DNA of 64,000 nucleotides from Nereocystis luetkeana (GCA_031213475.1 JARUPZ010000009.1:310001-374000), one strand, 5' to 3'; positions 1 through 12,650 are shown, numbered from the stretch's first letter. Numbers and translations are program-made. The notes: generated by a model not told the origin, from the sequence alone.

Positions 1-847
1 ATATACTGACATTGAACCAAACCTTCACAATAGCAAACATCGAGATCGTATTGAGTACGATCTGTTTCTATTCACAGTAGGGGTCCCCCTGTAAGACGGT
101 GGTGTGTCAAAGCAATATGACCGCCTTGTTCATTCCAAGTTATGAGTGCGATTCTCCAGTCGCGCCAAGCGGCCTTAACCGCCTTATATACTACGGGCAT
201 CGCCTTGCCCAGATTGCCTCACGGGGGACCCCGTACTGTTCTATTGTATCGGTATCGTATCGAGCTGTACTATTATCTTTCGATGTCCAACAGCCTTGTT
301 GGGTAGACCTGTGACCTGGCCGAACTTGGTGGCTAGTCAATAGGACTTGATGGCTAGATAACAGTCGGTGGCAATATACAGTACCGCACACAAGCCCAAG
401 ATTGCATTGCTCAACAGAAAACACACTTGCAAACCACAAACGCACTGCGAGCGTTTTCCTATGAGTACTCAGCGAAATGACCCATGACGAAAAAAAACGA
501 CAGAACTCCGCAAAATCCCGCAATGAACTAACTGTAATACCGCGATTACCTAACCCACGAATAGCTACCAGTAGCCGGCGACTTTGTCTTGTACCACAGA
601 GTAGGGCATACCGTAACACCGGTGTGATAGCATGACACATCACTAACACAAATTTCGGAGCCGATCTTCTCGACAATCCGGGCAGTGCAAACGCCGACCG
701 AAGTGCCTGTCTACGGAAAGGCCTCGACGAATCGTTCCTGAAGCCACAATTTTCGTGGTGTGCCTCCCTACACCCGTACTTTGGGACCGCACCCCCGATA
801 AGGGAACAAAACACTTGGGGATATTCCAGTCCGATTTGGGTGTATGC
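1..847. other. Unassigned sequence, no supportable gene
   Basis: I see no coding exon, RNA gene or recognised repeat here. The open frames are short, overlap on both strands and show no family motif. Short words such as gatcgtattgag recall the ATCG-rich tandem repeat near 4.5-4.8 kb, but no full copy is present. Confidence 0.5.
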
Positions 848-1063
848 ACACTGCGGTTCTGAAAGGGTGAAGGCGTGTTTTGGAGGAAGAGGTGGGTGTA
901 AACTGCGGTTCTAGAAGGGTCAAGGCACGTTTCGGAGGAATAAGTGTACTTCGTGTGTACACTGCGGTTCTAAAAGGCTCAAAACATGTTTTCGAGGGAT
1001 AGGTGTACTTAGTATGTACACTGCGGTTCTAAAAGGGTTGTTTTGGAGGAAACCGACTCCAGC
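848..1063. repeat. 59-bp tandem repeat built from a MITE-B end
   Basis: About 3.7 direct units start at 848, 901, 960 and 1019. Each opens with ACTGCGGTTCTAAAAGG, which is the terminal sequence of MITE-B, followed by a GTTTTGGAGGA-like stretch and GTGTACTTAGTGTGTA. A partial MITE-B end therefore seems to have been captured and amplified in tandem. No gene is evident. Confidence 0.75.
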
Positions 1064-1589
1064 ATTCATCCTTAAGGGTGTACTACCTCACCACCCGCGC
1101 GACAGCCCATTAATAGGAGTCTCATACCGTAATCAACCAGCTCACAACCAAAAACCATACCAGGGTATGAGCTCCTTTGGGAACTCGAGAGAGCAACCGA
1201 AACAAATGTCGTAAGTCGGGTTGTATCAATATTTGGAGTTGTACCAGGTACGAGTGAGCGGCCAGCAACACAGGCAAAGCCATTATGCTGCCTGCGCATC
1301 TGTCGTACGACTCCTGGCATCAAATGTTTTGTCACCCCACAAATCACGCAGTGGCCTGTTGGTGTTGCTGTTGGTGTTGGTGTTGCTGGAATCGAACCCC
1401 TTTGTCATCCATGTTTCCCTTGCAACTCCCAAGACAGCTGTAAGCAATCTCCCCGTCAAGCCGAACGTCCTCAGACAGACATGCCCGAATAAAACGATGC
1501 TGTTCTAGTGAGGGATTGATAGTGTTTCGTCACGCGACCGTCAGGCATGTTTTTTCCCGACGGGGATACAACTTTTGGCTTCGATCAAC

Positions 1590-1760
1590 GGCGGTCACCA
1601 CCCCGGCCCGAAACTCCAACTCCAACTCTAACTCCAACCCTAACACTAGCCAGAGAGAGGCCTGCTTGGTTGGTGTGCCAGCTGGTCGTTGTGCTTGGAA
1701 AAACTCTATTTGCCGTTCGGGCACATTCTCTCGCCTGAACGGGCAGATCTAAGCCAAGCC
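1590..1760 (+). repeat. R5 dispersed repeat with telomere-like core
   Basis: This block is the reverse complement of a related block near 28425-28590. Both carry a degenerate run of AACTCC, AACTCT and AACCCTAAC-like hexamers, then a shared segment containing AGGCCTGCTTGGTTG and GGTTCGGGCACAT. The hexamer run resembles interstitial CCCTAA-type repeat, but it is short and imperfect. No coding role is apparent. Confidence 0.65.
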
Positions 1761-2786
1761 GTCCCAAAAATAATTCATACCACTCTGTCCTTACACATAG
1801 GGACCTTTTTGACTCAATTTTAGTACACAAAACGTCACCATATTTAGTTACACAGTTGTGTTAATAGTGCTTTGGCAGCATTGGGCGTCTTGGGTCATGA
1901 TCATGACGGGAGAACATATTTATCGGGACCAACTATATGGTGTGCAAACGAACAGGGATATACCTGGTATGCTTTCTCGACCCCTCGTGTTTCCGACTAC
2001 CAGACACAATATACTATATGCCCTATAATATATGCCATATAATATACATAGCCCGCCGGAAAATAATCCAGTAAACTATTAAAATCTGAACCAATCATCA
2101 CCGGTTTCCGAGATTTTCAGATCATGTTTCCAACGTTTTGTTAGGCTTTCTGAAGACACTGAAATCCCCCCCAAAAAAACACCAAAAATTCAGCCTGCCG
2201 ACGACCGCCGAAGTCAGCATACATGCGGTATGACACTTCTAGGTTATTGCACTATCACCCTAGTGACAAGATATCTCACCCCTCTCGAACGAACTTCCAA
2301 GCTGGTTTTGTCAGCAAGGGGGGGGTGTAAACGCCTTCCAGGTAACATACTCCTACTCGAGGGTATATTTCCAGAGTCACCATTTTTTTTCGTGTGCGCC
2401 CTAGGCCCTCAAGGCTATTTGGGAGAAATATCGAAAAATCGGCTCGGAAATTCCTATTAGGGGGTGGGCTATCTTGCGTAATACCACTCCGCGCTCATAT
2501 TAAGGAACGTATGTGCATTAATATGAAGACCGCAGCGGTCTTCATATTCACGGCCAGAGTGGTGTCCCGTATATAGTAGCACTCCTCTGACGCACCACAA
2601 GCATATAATACGTGCATACCGGCGCTCGGTTTCGCGGCTCGCGGTAGCCGTTGTGGCTTGTGGGCAGCCCGTTCGTGACCTCAGGTTCGGGCACACGCCT
2701 TGGAAGGCTGGGGCTCACCGGAGGTCGATTTCAAGCAGGTCGCACAGCTCAACAGGCCGCACGGTCTGACACGTAGGTAACAAAAA
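1761..2786. other. Unassigned, with a perfect hairpin at 2520-2548
   Basis: No gene is supportable. The notable item is a perfect inverted repeat: arms 2520-2533 and 2535-2548 (AATATGAAGACCGC and its complement) around one base. A TA-rich run (ATATGCC/TATAAT) lies near 2015-2055. Confidence 0.5.
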
Positions 2787-2910
2787 GCTGAGCTCTTCTC
2801 GCGATAAAAGCGCAGGAGCGAACGGTAGTACGGAGGGAGGAGAAGTGCCTTATATCTATGTGACCCAGTGGCCGACGGTTTATCTCAGTTACGATATGGA
2901 GGGAGCTAGA
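2787..2910 (+). repeat. SINE-A fragment (diverged, body only)
   Basis: The stretch matches the SINE-A body in sense orientation: CTCTTCTCGCGATAAAA, then a GGAGGGAGGAGAAG segment, TATGTGACCC, and CTCAGTTACGA. The tRNA-like head and the A-tail are missing. The copy is clearly diverged from those at 31.4 and 51.9 kb. Confidence 0.6.
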
Positions 2911-3376
2911 TAAATAGCGCCAACATAATCAACGGGATGGTAACTAAAAAACAGAATAAAATCAAATGAAATGGTCTTGGGCGAAAGTTTTTTTTCACTC
3001 AGATCTCCAAGCAGGATCAAAAAAACACAAAAAGCTGAAAAAATAATAAAAACGAAGAATAATGGCAAATTGCCACCTTTGCTGGCCCTCGATACCCAAG
3101 AGGGACAAAAAAAATAACGAAAACAAAAAAATCATGAGCCTTTTTTCCCGTGTCGCCGGAAGCGAAAACCAGAGCTTGGGTTCGCAAAGTCAAACGTCGG
3201 TCAGACTCGACGATCAGAGAAATGCTGAATCAAACCACCCTATACGTGAACGAAAAAGAAAGCACGTATGTATGCACCGAGTGGAAGCACGGGCACCTCG
3301 GACGAATATCGAAAAGCCGTTTCTTCTCGGCAAATGGGAGAGTGCATCTGCCAAGCAATACAACAGTCTGTTGTAT

Positions 3377-3479
3377 CACGGGGGACCATAGTTAATAGGA
3401 CCAAATATTGCTAGTAAAAATGGTTAAATATATATGTTTTTATGTATACCATAGGTCCTATTAACTATGGTCCCCCGTA
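3377..3479. mobile_element. MITE-A copy
   Basis: About 100 bp. Both ends read CGGGGGACCATAGTTAATAGG as inverted repeats around an AT-rich centre with TAAAAATGGTTAAATATAT. It is non-coding and presumably moved by a transposase encoded elsewhere. TA dinucleotides flank the family's other copies, pointing to a TA target site. Confidence 0.85.
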
Positions 3480-3674
3480 AAGAGTAAGAAACCTTATCAA
3501 CGGGCTCCTTCGAAAGCCGCCGTTTTCGCCCTTCTGGGCGCGGAGAAAATGACCCCGAAAAATCGTCCGACGAGGTGTGCTATCTTACGTACGAAGTGCT
3601 GTGTCATTGTGTGATACGGTGTCACCACGGGTTTTTCAGGGTGTCGTCGAAAGTACCATAAAACAGAGCTGTTT

Positions 3675-3860
3675 TCGGGCTGGGTCAAATTCGGGCTGGG
3701 TCAAATCTCGCGGGTCAGGTCGGGCCGGGTCGGGTCGGGTATATAGCGGTGACCAGACCCGACCCGTGAAAACTTGAAAACCTCTGGCGACCCGACCCGA
3801 CCCGATCCCCCAGCCCGACCCCTGGTATTTCGAAACGTTCTCGACCCGAACCGATACTGC
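3675..3860. repeat. GGGTC minisatellite in inverted arrangement
   Basis: A run of GGGTC/CGGGTC units faces a run of GACCC units across a short spacer containing TATATAGCGG. The flanks carry GAAAACTTGAAAACC-like words seen in the larger arrays at 16.3 and 17.4 kb. The inverted layout should form a foldback. Confidence 0.8.
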
Positions 3861-4202
3861 GAGTTGGGGTCATGATCGGTGAAGAGCGCTGGCAAAAAAA
3901 AAAAAAAAAAAAACTACGAGTTGAGCTATCGAGCCGGGAGGGCAACATACCTGGTAGACAACAACAAAAATAACCCATCTCGAACGACACATTTCTACAG
4001 TAAAATTACAACACCTTGGGAGAGATAACCGATTCCCACTCCATAATGTAGTACAGGTTTCAAGGCGGACCTAATTCAAGTATTGTACCAGGTACCAGGT
4101 ATGATTTCGATCATTCTGTCGAGGGGGGGGCGCCTATATCTACAGTATACAGTATATATAGCGCATGTGTGCTGGGTTGGATATATTACTACCGTATTTA
4201 AT

Positions 4203-4300
4203 ATGCAGACACTGCACAGCCTCTCACAGCGACAGCCGATGGGCAATCTCTAGAGGGTCTACTGTTGTAAATCATGATATATCCGAGGTGAGAAATAGTT
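4203..4300 (-). repeat. R2 dispersed repeat fragment
   Basis: It shares TGCACA-CC-CTCACAGCG, a TCATGATATATCCGAGG-like segment and spacing with the larger R2 copy at 4830-5100. R2 is rich in GATC-containing palindromic words. No coding potential is seen. Confidence 0.5.
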
Positions 4301-4511
4301 GTACGGCCACATAACTGATCTCCCCCGTGCGCTTGCGGCTGGGGGTGTGGATGCTGACAGCCGAGGTGGCCGAGATTCTGCCGTGCGGGTGGGTGCGTCA
4401 TGTGGAGCCCGGGCAAGGGTCACCTCGATAAGCTAAGCCAGGTTCCCCATAATTAGCTAGTGCAATGCCTCGGTTCGCGGAAAAGAAAGAATCGCGACGA
4501 ACTCACCCCCT

Positions 4512-4800
4512 TCTGCGCCGACTGGTGTTGGATATCGGATATCGTATCGAATATTTTCGATAATCGGAATACTTTCGATGTTGGTATATCATATCGAACG
4601 TGTTTCGCCCTCCATCCCCCGGCATAGATGTGTGTTGTTGTCCAGATGCTGAATGGCGACGACCCCACTCTACCCTACTACGCCGACTAGTGCTGGATAT
4701 CGGATATCGTATCGCATAGTTTCGATATATCGGAATATCGTTTTTCCGATATATCGTACTATCGAATGTGTTTAGCCCTCCATCCCCCGGCATCCCCGCG
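4512..4800. repeat. 167-bp tandem duplication, ATCG-rich
   Basis: Two units begin at 4512 and 4679. Each holds GGATATCGGATATCGTATCG, degenerate TATCG/TCGATA words, then GCCCTCCATCCCCCGGCAT. The internal ATATCG words are themselves palindromic. Confidence 0.8.
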
Positions 4801-4829
4801 TTTTTCAAGCAGATAATGTACTAAACCTT

Positions 4830-5100
4830 CCACACTCCGGCCAGATCATCGATTCCCACAGCTCAGTTCATGATCTAGCTCCTTTGAGGCGGATCGTTTC
4901 CTGATCTTGTCTGATCTACAGTAGTTCATGTCGCCGGGTGGGACCTGTATAGTCTGCATCATCTAGCACATGATTCCTGCCTATGATCTGTACCAAGCAG
5001 ATCCTGCACAACCCCTCACAGCGGCAGGTAAGGAACAGAATGATCTATCTATCGATATATATAGATCATGATGTGTCCGAGGGGTGAAAACCTCACATGT
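4830..5100 (-). repeat. R2 dispersed repeat copy
   Basis: R2 is marked by GCCGGGTGGGA, TGCATCATCTA, AGATCCTGCACAACC and clusters of GATCTATC/TATAGATCATGA. Related copies lie at 37.4-37.7, 48.0-48.25 and, more diverged, 44.35-44.48 and 55.84-55.98 kb. Dense GATC palindromes suggest local secondary structure. Its class is unknown. Confidence 0.65.
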
Positions 5101-6484
5101 CAAATATCGAAATCGTATAGATTAGTTTGTTTTGCTTATCGGTATCATATCATGCAATATCGAACTCGATTCACCGCCGCACTACCGCCGACGTCCTTGG
5201 CAAGAACGGCTCCGAGAGTACTGAGGTGCCAACAACACCCTGTACCCTAGATCCGTTATTTCGAGGCAGACCTTGAATTTTTACAGTCGACTTCTTCGAG
5301 CCGGGAGCGAAAACTAAAGGAAGCATGCGTGTGTTTTTCGTTGTTCGCCCGATTTTTCGTTATTTAGGATGTCCTCGGAAAAAATTAGACCTTCTGAGGC
5401 CGAACGTATTCGACGAAAGAAAAGACAAAACACCAATCAGTCAAAACAAAATCGGCAAGGGCATATCGAACGCGTGTGCAAAAATTTAGGGTCTAACTCT
5501 TGAAAAACGGCGTGGATGTTTTGAGGCTTGTGCGGAAAATTAGGCCGGCATAATTGACGCCATTGCCTTTTAACTACCTAGTTTCAGTGTGGCATCGATT
5601 TTTGGCGTTAAGCAGGAGTTAATAGTGATCCTACCCAGACAAGAATTCGAATATTTGCGCCAAGCGCTTTCCAGGCAGGCCTTGGAAATCCTGGAACCGG
5701 CTAGTTCAGAAAAAAAAAACGAAAAATATGTTTCTTCCATAAAAACGCCTGGCTACCGTTTGTTGAAGTTTTTGAAGGTCTGTGGCATGGCAGGGACACA
5801 TTCCCGGCGCTAGCGCCAGCCCTCCGTCCTAGTCCCCTAACAAAAAAAATGCAACGTACGTATGTATATGCCACCTACCGTCTTCCGCTGTTGACTATGG
5901 TCAGTATCATATGATACCAGGTACCACATACCACATACCTGGTAGGCGACATTCGGGTAGATTTCGCAAGCGGCATTGATGGCGGCCAAAACGATTGAAC
6001 AAGCTCGTACCCAGAATGATATTCACTTCTGACAGGCCAGAATACAGCAACATAACTACCGCTTCGGCTCTAATCAGAACATACAGCGGGAATTACGATA
6101 TCGGCCTGAATACAGTGCCCGCGTGACCTCCTAACATGAATACACAGCGGGTACTATACTCTCGGACATGATACGTAGAATGCCCGTTTGAAATCATATA
6201 TCAAAGTTAAACCGGGATTTATTTCAGGCCAGAATGCTATTAATAGATACATACGAAATATATACGAGTACATACTCCGTATTTTTCTTCGTTCCGAGTC
6301 TGAGTCTGAGTCTGCGCGCTCTCTTTTTTTTATTATTTCCTCTCCCGGCTAGCCATATTATTCCACTCCAGAGTTATTAATTAGAATATTAGAGTTATTA
6401 GAGCCTGTCTCGCGAGCACGGGATTGACTATGGTGACCAGTGAACCCTTCTGGGGGTCATTAAAACCTGACAAAACGGCAAGGG
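5101..6484. other. Unassigned sequence
   Basis: No gene or full repeat is supportable. Two copies of the TACC(A/T)GGTA word lie at about 5914 and 5936. Short open frames lack splice context and conserved motifs. Confidence 0.45.
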
Positions 6485-6700
6485 CGATGTTATCATGCTG
6501 TTATCATGATCTTGTCAAGATGTCATCAAGATGTCATCAAGATGTCAACATGATGTTATCAAGGCGTTATGATGATGATATCAAGTTGCTATCAAGATGC
6601 TACCGAGATGTTATCAACATGTCATCAAGACGTTATCAAGATGTTATGATGACGTAATCAAGACGTTATCAATGTGCTACGATGATGATGCTATCAAGCG
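6485..6700 (+). repeat. 12-bp minisatellite (ATCAAGATGTTA type)
   Basis: Imperfect direct units of ATCAAGATGTC/ATCAAGATGTT, with ATGATG variants, run across the interval. The apparent peptide of repeated H-Q-D and S-R-R-Y words is a by-product of the repeat. Confidence 0.8.
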
Positions 6701-7409
6701 TCGATAAAGTAACAACCCTCTCCGGACTTCAGGCAAAGTAAAGGGTAAAAATAACGACAAAGAATTCACGATTACAGGAACGGCCACTGCGTGATACTGC
6801 ACTGTAGGGGATGATAGGAAATGATGGTGTCCTATATACCAGGTACTATACTGGAGTTACAGCGCAAGGATTCGCATGATATGATATGGATATGCCATGC
6901 ATAAACACCATCTTACTCGTATTTCTTGTAGTAACTCTCAGAACACCAATGGTATTATTGTTTTAGTCGCTATTCTACGTTCTGCGGTATCTCAAGACCG
7001 TTGAGTCGCACGGGGTCGGGTGCGCTCGTGTATTCAGTGGTATGATATCATGGCATGGTTAGTTTTCCCCACAACGGCAAAGGTGCGAAGGTCGAACATT
7101 CTATTTTCGGAAGGTTCTCTCCGCTGAATACCGAATACCAGATTTTTCCGAAAACACGAACCTTCTGGAGAAATCGAACGCCGGAAAATGATGACACCCA
7201 CTCCTGGGTGCGGACTCAAAGCATTTTTACAGTATCTAGGGGTGCCGACGGCGTTGCTGTGGTACTTTACTGGGTGAAATAATGTCGAAAACAAAGGTCA
7301 CGAATTGGAGAATGGATAAGCCAGGCCAAGCATCCCGGGCTGTAACACTGGGGTAGACAGACGATGTGTCCGAAGCGCAACGGGAGGACATAAATGCACG
7401 ACACGCTAT
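6701..7409. other. Unassigned sequence
   Basis: No supportable gene. Opposed open frames over 7034-7294 carry no recognised motif. One TACCAGGTA word sits at about 6837. Confidence 0.4.
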
Positions 7410-7511
7410 TACGGGGGACCATAGTAAGTAGGACAACATTTGTTGGTAGAAAAAGCGAAATATATAGGTTTTTGTGTGTAACGTAGGTCCTATTTAATAT
7501 GCCCCCCCGTA
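7410..7511. mobile_element. MITE-A copy
   Basis: CGGGGGACCATAGTAAGTAGG at the left mirrors CCTATTTAATATGCCCCCCCG at the right, and TA dinucleotides flank both ends. The centre holds GGTAGAAAAAGCGAAATATAT. This copy shows the uninterrupted AAGTAGGAC site that carries an insertion in the 22.1 kb copy. Confidence 0.85.
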
Positions 7512-9368
7512 ATAGCAGCGTGCCGATAATACTCGTACTATACAGCTGCGCACCCTCCCCCTAGGAGACTGACCGGACATATCCCACTTGTCGCTTTTCT
7601 GTTGGTCGCTTGTTATGTTGGGGCTGTTTTCAACAATACGTACAGAATTAGGTAGGTTTAATCCACACAAACAAGTTTTTGGAAATTTGGACTTGGTTTT
7701 TTGCCAAAGTTCATTTCGGATATTTCCGTACTCTTTCGTTGGCAACTTTAGGGGATTTTTTATCTGCCACTCCAGCTATTTGGACTTGCTACTTCGAGAC
7801 TTGAAATAACCCACTTTTCCAAAAAGTTTCCGTGTGGCCACGTTTTGTATGTGTCGTCATACGCGGCCCTTGAAAGGAAAAGCGTGCGGCGAGCAGTACG
7901 AGTGTAATCACGCTGCTAGGCGTAACAGCTCCCTTGCGATACAGCCTACTCCAGCAGGCCGAGCTGTTCGACGCGGGTTCATGATTCGTGTGAACGACAC
8001 GATGCAGTAATCGATACTTTTTTTCGCGGCCTGTTGTCTCTATGCTATACAGAATCAAGTTAAGCAAGTCCCGAACAGGTTAACGTGAAAACAACCACAT
8101 CGACAGCAATGCACCAATGGCACGGGCACTGTTACTTACAAACCATGGACTGCAGCACATAAGCGCAGTCCACACGGTATTACGGCTTGCGCTTCGCGCC
8201 CTCGGCCTCTGGTAGTAGATATACTGTAATGTCCTGCGGAGGGCTCATTATACATACTCGTGCACCAAGTGGGAGCAGGATATAAAATGGGATGAGGTTT
8301 AGGTGGGATTAGGGTAGAGGTGTTGACCAATACAAAACGAACTTGAAGTCTATTGGGGACCCCGTTTCACCCCCCTATACCCGACTAAAACACTTACAAT
8401 AGCATAATAGCGACTGGACTGCACTTACAGGAACTGCTGCAGCCCAAAAGGTTGTCAATACCTGGTAGTAAATAGTCGCGCCGTCCGCCCAACAACACAC
8501 CACCATCAGATTCCTTAAGCCGGGTTGACCCGCAGCCTTGACTTGGTCTATTAATAGAAGCTTAACCACCCTCATAGCAGTATAGTATATGCGCGCTCCT
8601 TGTCAGGGCAAAAACAATTCAAATTAAAGTCGGACAGGTGTTATTATACCATTGTGGCCGAAAATATAAGGAACGTTGGGGTATAAATATAAAGCCCCAA
8701 GGATTATTGTATTTTCGGCCAGCGCGGTCAGTGTCTATGGACAGCGCCGTGCTAAAACGGATGAAGCACTACCTCTGTGGCCTCTACCTGGCACACAAGC
8801 TTGGGGTAAGCCTCTGACAGGAGTACCAGAACGGAAAATATACTCCCGGCAGAGGACAAAGTGGTACCTGGTACCTTCTCTCTTGCCAGATCCAAAACAC
8901 GTCAGAAGGACCTACATAAGTAGTACTGTACGTACCGTACATCACTTGAGGCAACACGCCCGTTGGGACGGAACTCCAGACAGCTTTTCCCCACATCAAG
9001 GAAAGCACACACAAGCGCAACCAAACGCTACCACACCACCACATCACCACACCCATGGCATTGGAAAGGCCTCGTGGAGACAATTCCGTGACAGGTATCG
9101 CGCGGGGTTTGCGCCTTCGCTGTTGTCGCTTTGAAACCAATCCGAGGGGGGGGGGGGTGTTATCGCTAGCGTGCTTCTTTCTACGAGGGGTACACTTCTC
9201 CTGGGTACGGTACTATGTATATACCCTGGTACCTTATAGAGTAAAGTGCGTTGAGTTCGCAACGGGGTGGGTGCGATCGTTTTTTCAGCGCTCGTTTTTT
9301 TTCCGGAGGGGGGAGGTTGCCAATACAAAACAAGGGCTTTACATAACCCTTCGACTAGGGCTTTACTC
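7512..9368. other. Unassigned sequence
   Basis: Several 60-150 residue frames exist on both strands, the longest at 8676-9134 (+). None has a recognisable domain, and frames of similar size overlap them on the opposite strand. TACCTGGTA words lie at about 8459 and 8866. Nothing else is supportable. Confidence 0.4.
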
Positions 9369-9464
9369 AACCCTTTGAGGACCGCAGTCCCATGTTGGGG
9401 ACAAATCACTTAAATTCTAAGTAGTTTGTCCCCCAAACGGGACTGCAGCCCTAAACAAGGGTTA
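9369..9464. mobile_element. MITE-B copy
   Basis: Palindromic element: AACCCTTTGAGGACCGCAGT at the left mirrors GACTGCAGCCCTAAACAAGG at the right, with a TTAAATTCTAAGTAGTTTGT centre. Family copies at 13.9, 33.1, 33.4 and 61.0 kb have TTAA on both sides, the hallmark of piggyBac-type insertion. Confidence 0.8.
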
Positions 9465-9593
9465 GGTCTTTTGAGATAGATTTAGTCGAGAGAGAGCCTT
9501 CCGAAAATAGGATGTTCGAGCTAACTGAGCACCCTTCACCGTTGTCAAGGAAAACTATCCATATCAATATCGCTGAAAAACGATCACCCCCCC

Positions 9594-9633
9594 CTGCGAG
9601 CACCTGTGAGCACCTGTGAGCACCTGTGAGCAC
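9594..9633. repeat. 10-bp tandem repeat GAGCACCTGT
   Basis: Four consecutive GAGCACCTGT units, the last ending in GAGCACAC. Confidence 0.85.
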
Positions 9634-10336
9634 ACAACGTCTTCCACGGCAACCAAGTGTACTTTAAAGTTGGCGTGAGTAACCATAAACAAACGAGAGT
9701 AGGGGAAAACCAGGGCCGCACAAGAAAACCTACGCCGTGATACAGTACCTCCGTTCCCCTCGCTGCCTCGGCAAGGAATGCTGCGAGGCATGCCCTATCA
9801 GGCTAATAGCGAGTGGGGTAAGTCTTTCTGGCGGGTGTAAGGCCTGACTCACCCTCAAGGAGTGATATCTTCTTGCTGCTGCCTGTGGCCGCGAGGCTCA
9901 GGCGGCAGTAGAGTTGGGTCGTACGTGGTGCGTCAGGCACGGAGACCTATGATTCGCGCGTCTTTTTTAGGCAGCTGCGGCAGAGCAGCAATGCTCAATC
10001 GGGGTGTCCGTACGCGGAGGCAGGCGCCACCACAGGCCACACTGCGGCACAGTATATTGCGCCGGTAGGAGGCTGGATTCGACGACGAGGGAGGAGGGAG
10101 ACTGAGCGTCGACGTGCGGGGAAGAGACGGATTGACCTCCCCCTGCGCGAGAATTTTTATTTCCCAGATCAGAACCGCAAGTGCGAGGAGCATTTAGTTT
10201 TTCAGGATGACGGAGAAAGGAAATCGACTGGAAGGGAATGGCAACGAGTGCACGCGCAAAGGAGCGGGTGGATTGGGCCAAGGCGATGAGGCGGCCATGA
10301 AGAGCGGCAGGAAGACGGTGAACGGAGACCCATGGT

Positions 10337-11003
10337 CTGCGCGCACACCATAATCACGAGAGAAGCGGTCATACTTTGTTTTTTCCTGGTATTGTTTTTC
10401 ACGAGGCAGAATAGTATCTACCGGTACTTGTTATTAACGTCGTCACTGGTCTTTGTAGTTTAACGAGTTGTATACCCTTCATGGGGAATAACCTACGCAA
10501 TTATCAGGGACGTGGTATCATAACTGTGCTGCACCTTTTTGTGTCAGACAATCCAGGAAGAGATAGCGATCGTTGATATTCGTGTGGTAGTAAGGTTCGA
10601 TTGCTCAGTTTTCACTGCATATCCACGAGTCTTCACTCTGACAGCACTCCAGATAGCAGGCAGGTGTGTTCTTCTTTCGTTTTCACGACTACCGTGCGTT
10701 TCGTACGGTGCAGGCAGCACTTCAGACAGCATCCGCTGTAGTCAGCAGCCACGAGTTGGTTAGTGGTGGGAACGGGGGTACTCTATGTTACAGTTGAGAG
10801 GATATACCCGTGGCCATGTTAGTTCAGTTTGCACATTTGTTTTAGCTCGTGTGCGCTTTCTTCGTCTCGTGTATTTTGAGCCAGCCGAATTTTCGTTTTT
10901 TTTCGTTTTTCGGATCTTCCTAGGGCTCCAGCACCTTTTGTGTGACCACGGACTCCTTCGTCAGAGAGTTAATGTGAGAACAACAACAACAACAACAACA
11001 ACA
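10337..11003 (+). repeat. R4 repeat, copy 1 (ends in CAA repeat)
   Basis: About 667 bp, closely matching 14451-15116, from CTGCGCGCACAC to a terminal (CAA)n run. A partial copy lies at about 50694-51066 and the 3' end alone at 53664-53745. A 74-residue frame is open in both long copies, but it has no ATG and is broken in the 50.7 kb copy, so I do not call it coding. A simple-repeat 3' tail is typical of retroposed sequences; the class is unknown. Confidence 0.75.
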
Positions 11004-11017
11004 GTCGTGGACCCTCT

Positions 11018-11061
11018 ATAGTGCCGGTTGAGCACGCTATAGTGCCGGTTGAGCACGCTAT
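11018..11061 (+). repeat. 21-bp tandem duplication
   Basis: Two direct copies of TAGTGCCGGTTGAGCACGC follow directly on the end of R4 copy 1. Confidence 0.85.
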
Positions 11062-12196
11062 GAATATAGTGTTGGTAAAATCACTTGGCACATCAAATGG
11101 GATAACCCGTGTGGCGGTGTGCGGAGTGGAGCCGGTTGCCGTTATGGTGCCGGGATTATTGGCAGGCGTAGGGGGTCCGTTACTGCTGCAGTACGCCAAG
11201 ATGCCACAGACCACCAGTTCGACTATTAACAGCAAGGTACAGGAGCGTGTTACGATAAGAAAACAGGGATGCGTTTTGCCGGTCTCGGTTCTCCCCAACA
11301 ATTCGCAAAAAGTCGATGCGAACATTCTGAGGAAAACTGCGGTTCTCCAGCGTTACGTAACAGTCGCTGCAGTAGGTAAACACGCCTCTGTGTACATGTT
11401 GGAAACCTCCCTTTCTAAAGTATTCTCGTGAGGGGGTGATAGCGATCTCTCCCCGGCCACTAGTTTCAGCTGTACCGGTTCTTGAGTGCGGTTCTCACCA
11501 TAGTTCCCTATGCGGTGTGATGTCGGTTGTTCCTTATGCGGTGTGATGTCGGTTGGTTCAACGTCAAATTTGCGGGAACATGCTTCCCTGCAGAAGAGAG
11601 GGGATCGGGGAAACAAGTCGTGTAGGAGCACGGCACACCAGAGCTAATACAGTACACAGGACCGGTTGAACTAGACTACGTACACTTATTAATGCTACTT
11701 CGAGGATACTACCACTCTGTCGACCTATAACAACCGTTCGCACGAACTATTATAACATACACACGTCTTGTATTTGGAACAGAGTGGTATACCAGCTACG
11801 ATGTATACCAGCTACTACAGCAGTACTACTAAAAGTGCGGTGTACAGCAGTACCTGCCCACTCAAACGAAAGAAACTCACAAGAAAATCAGCTTGAAAAA
11901 TAGAAAAAAATCAAGAATGGCCTCAGCCTAATCAGTGGCTAAGCTTCAAGAACGTCAACTTCTTCCTATGGCTGGCTTGGGCCCAAGGCACCATTCATTG
12001 TGCTACTCTAGGTAAAACGTCTTCTCGGGAATCGAAAAAAGAAAGCGCTACAAAGAAAGTGTAAACTCGCGCGCGACCAAAATAAGAAAGTTAGCTTGAG
12101 CCCGATTTCATTTTTGTTTGTGAGGGGGCCGGTATGGTACAGGGGACTACTAAAGCACGAACCCATTTTACTCTCACCTGTACTCCTGTACTACTA
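11062..12196. other. Unassigned; TACAGCAGTA-rich stretch near 11.8 kb
   Basis: No gene is supportable. Frames at 11021-11431 (+) and 10969-11325 (-) overlap without motifs. TACAGCAGTA words occur at about 11816 and 11842. Confidence 0.4.
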
Positions 12197-12470
12197 CTTT
12201 TTTTTTTTCTTTTTTTTTTTTATCATCCCATTCATTATCTTCGCACATCTTCTTCTCTCTCCTTCCAACTCGTAACTCAGATCCGGGGTCACATAGCAGG
12301 CTCTTCTACTCCCTTCCCGCTACGGTACGTGCCTTCCTTTTTATCGCGAGAAGATTTCAGCATTTTCTTCCCTCGTCGACTCGCATCGAATTGTGCCTAC
12401 CCACGCTGCAAGGCGCTCTCAACAATTGAATCCTTTTTTTTTTTTTTTTTTGCAAATAAAGTCAAAGTCC
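12197..12470 (-). mobile_element. SINE-A copy, 5'-truncated
   Basis: Read on the minus strand, the element runs from AAAGTCAAAGTC-like sequence through the body (GATTCAATTGTTGAGAGCGCC, TCTCGCGATAAAA, GACCCCGGATCTGAGTTACG) to an A-tail seen as poly-T at 12199-12222. The tRNA-like head is absent. A CTA microsatellite begins almost exactly where the head should start. Confidence 0.85.
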
Positions 12471-12478
12471 GAACTACA

Positions 12479-12650
<172 letters not shown>

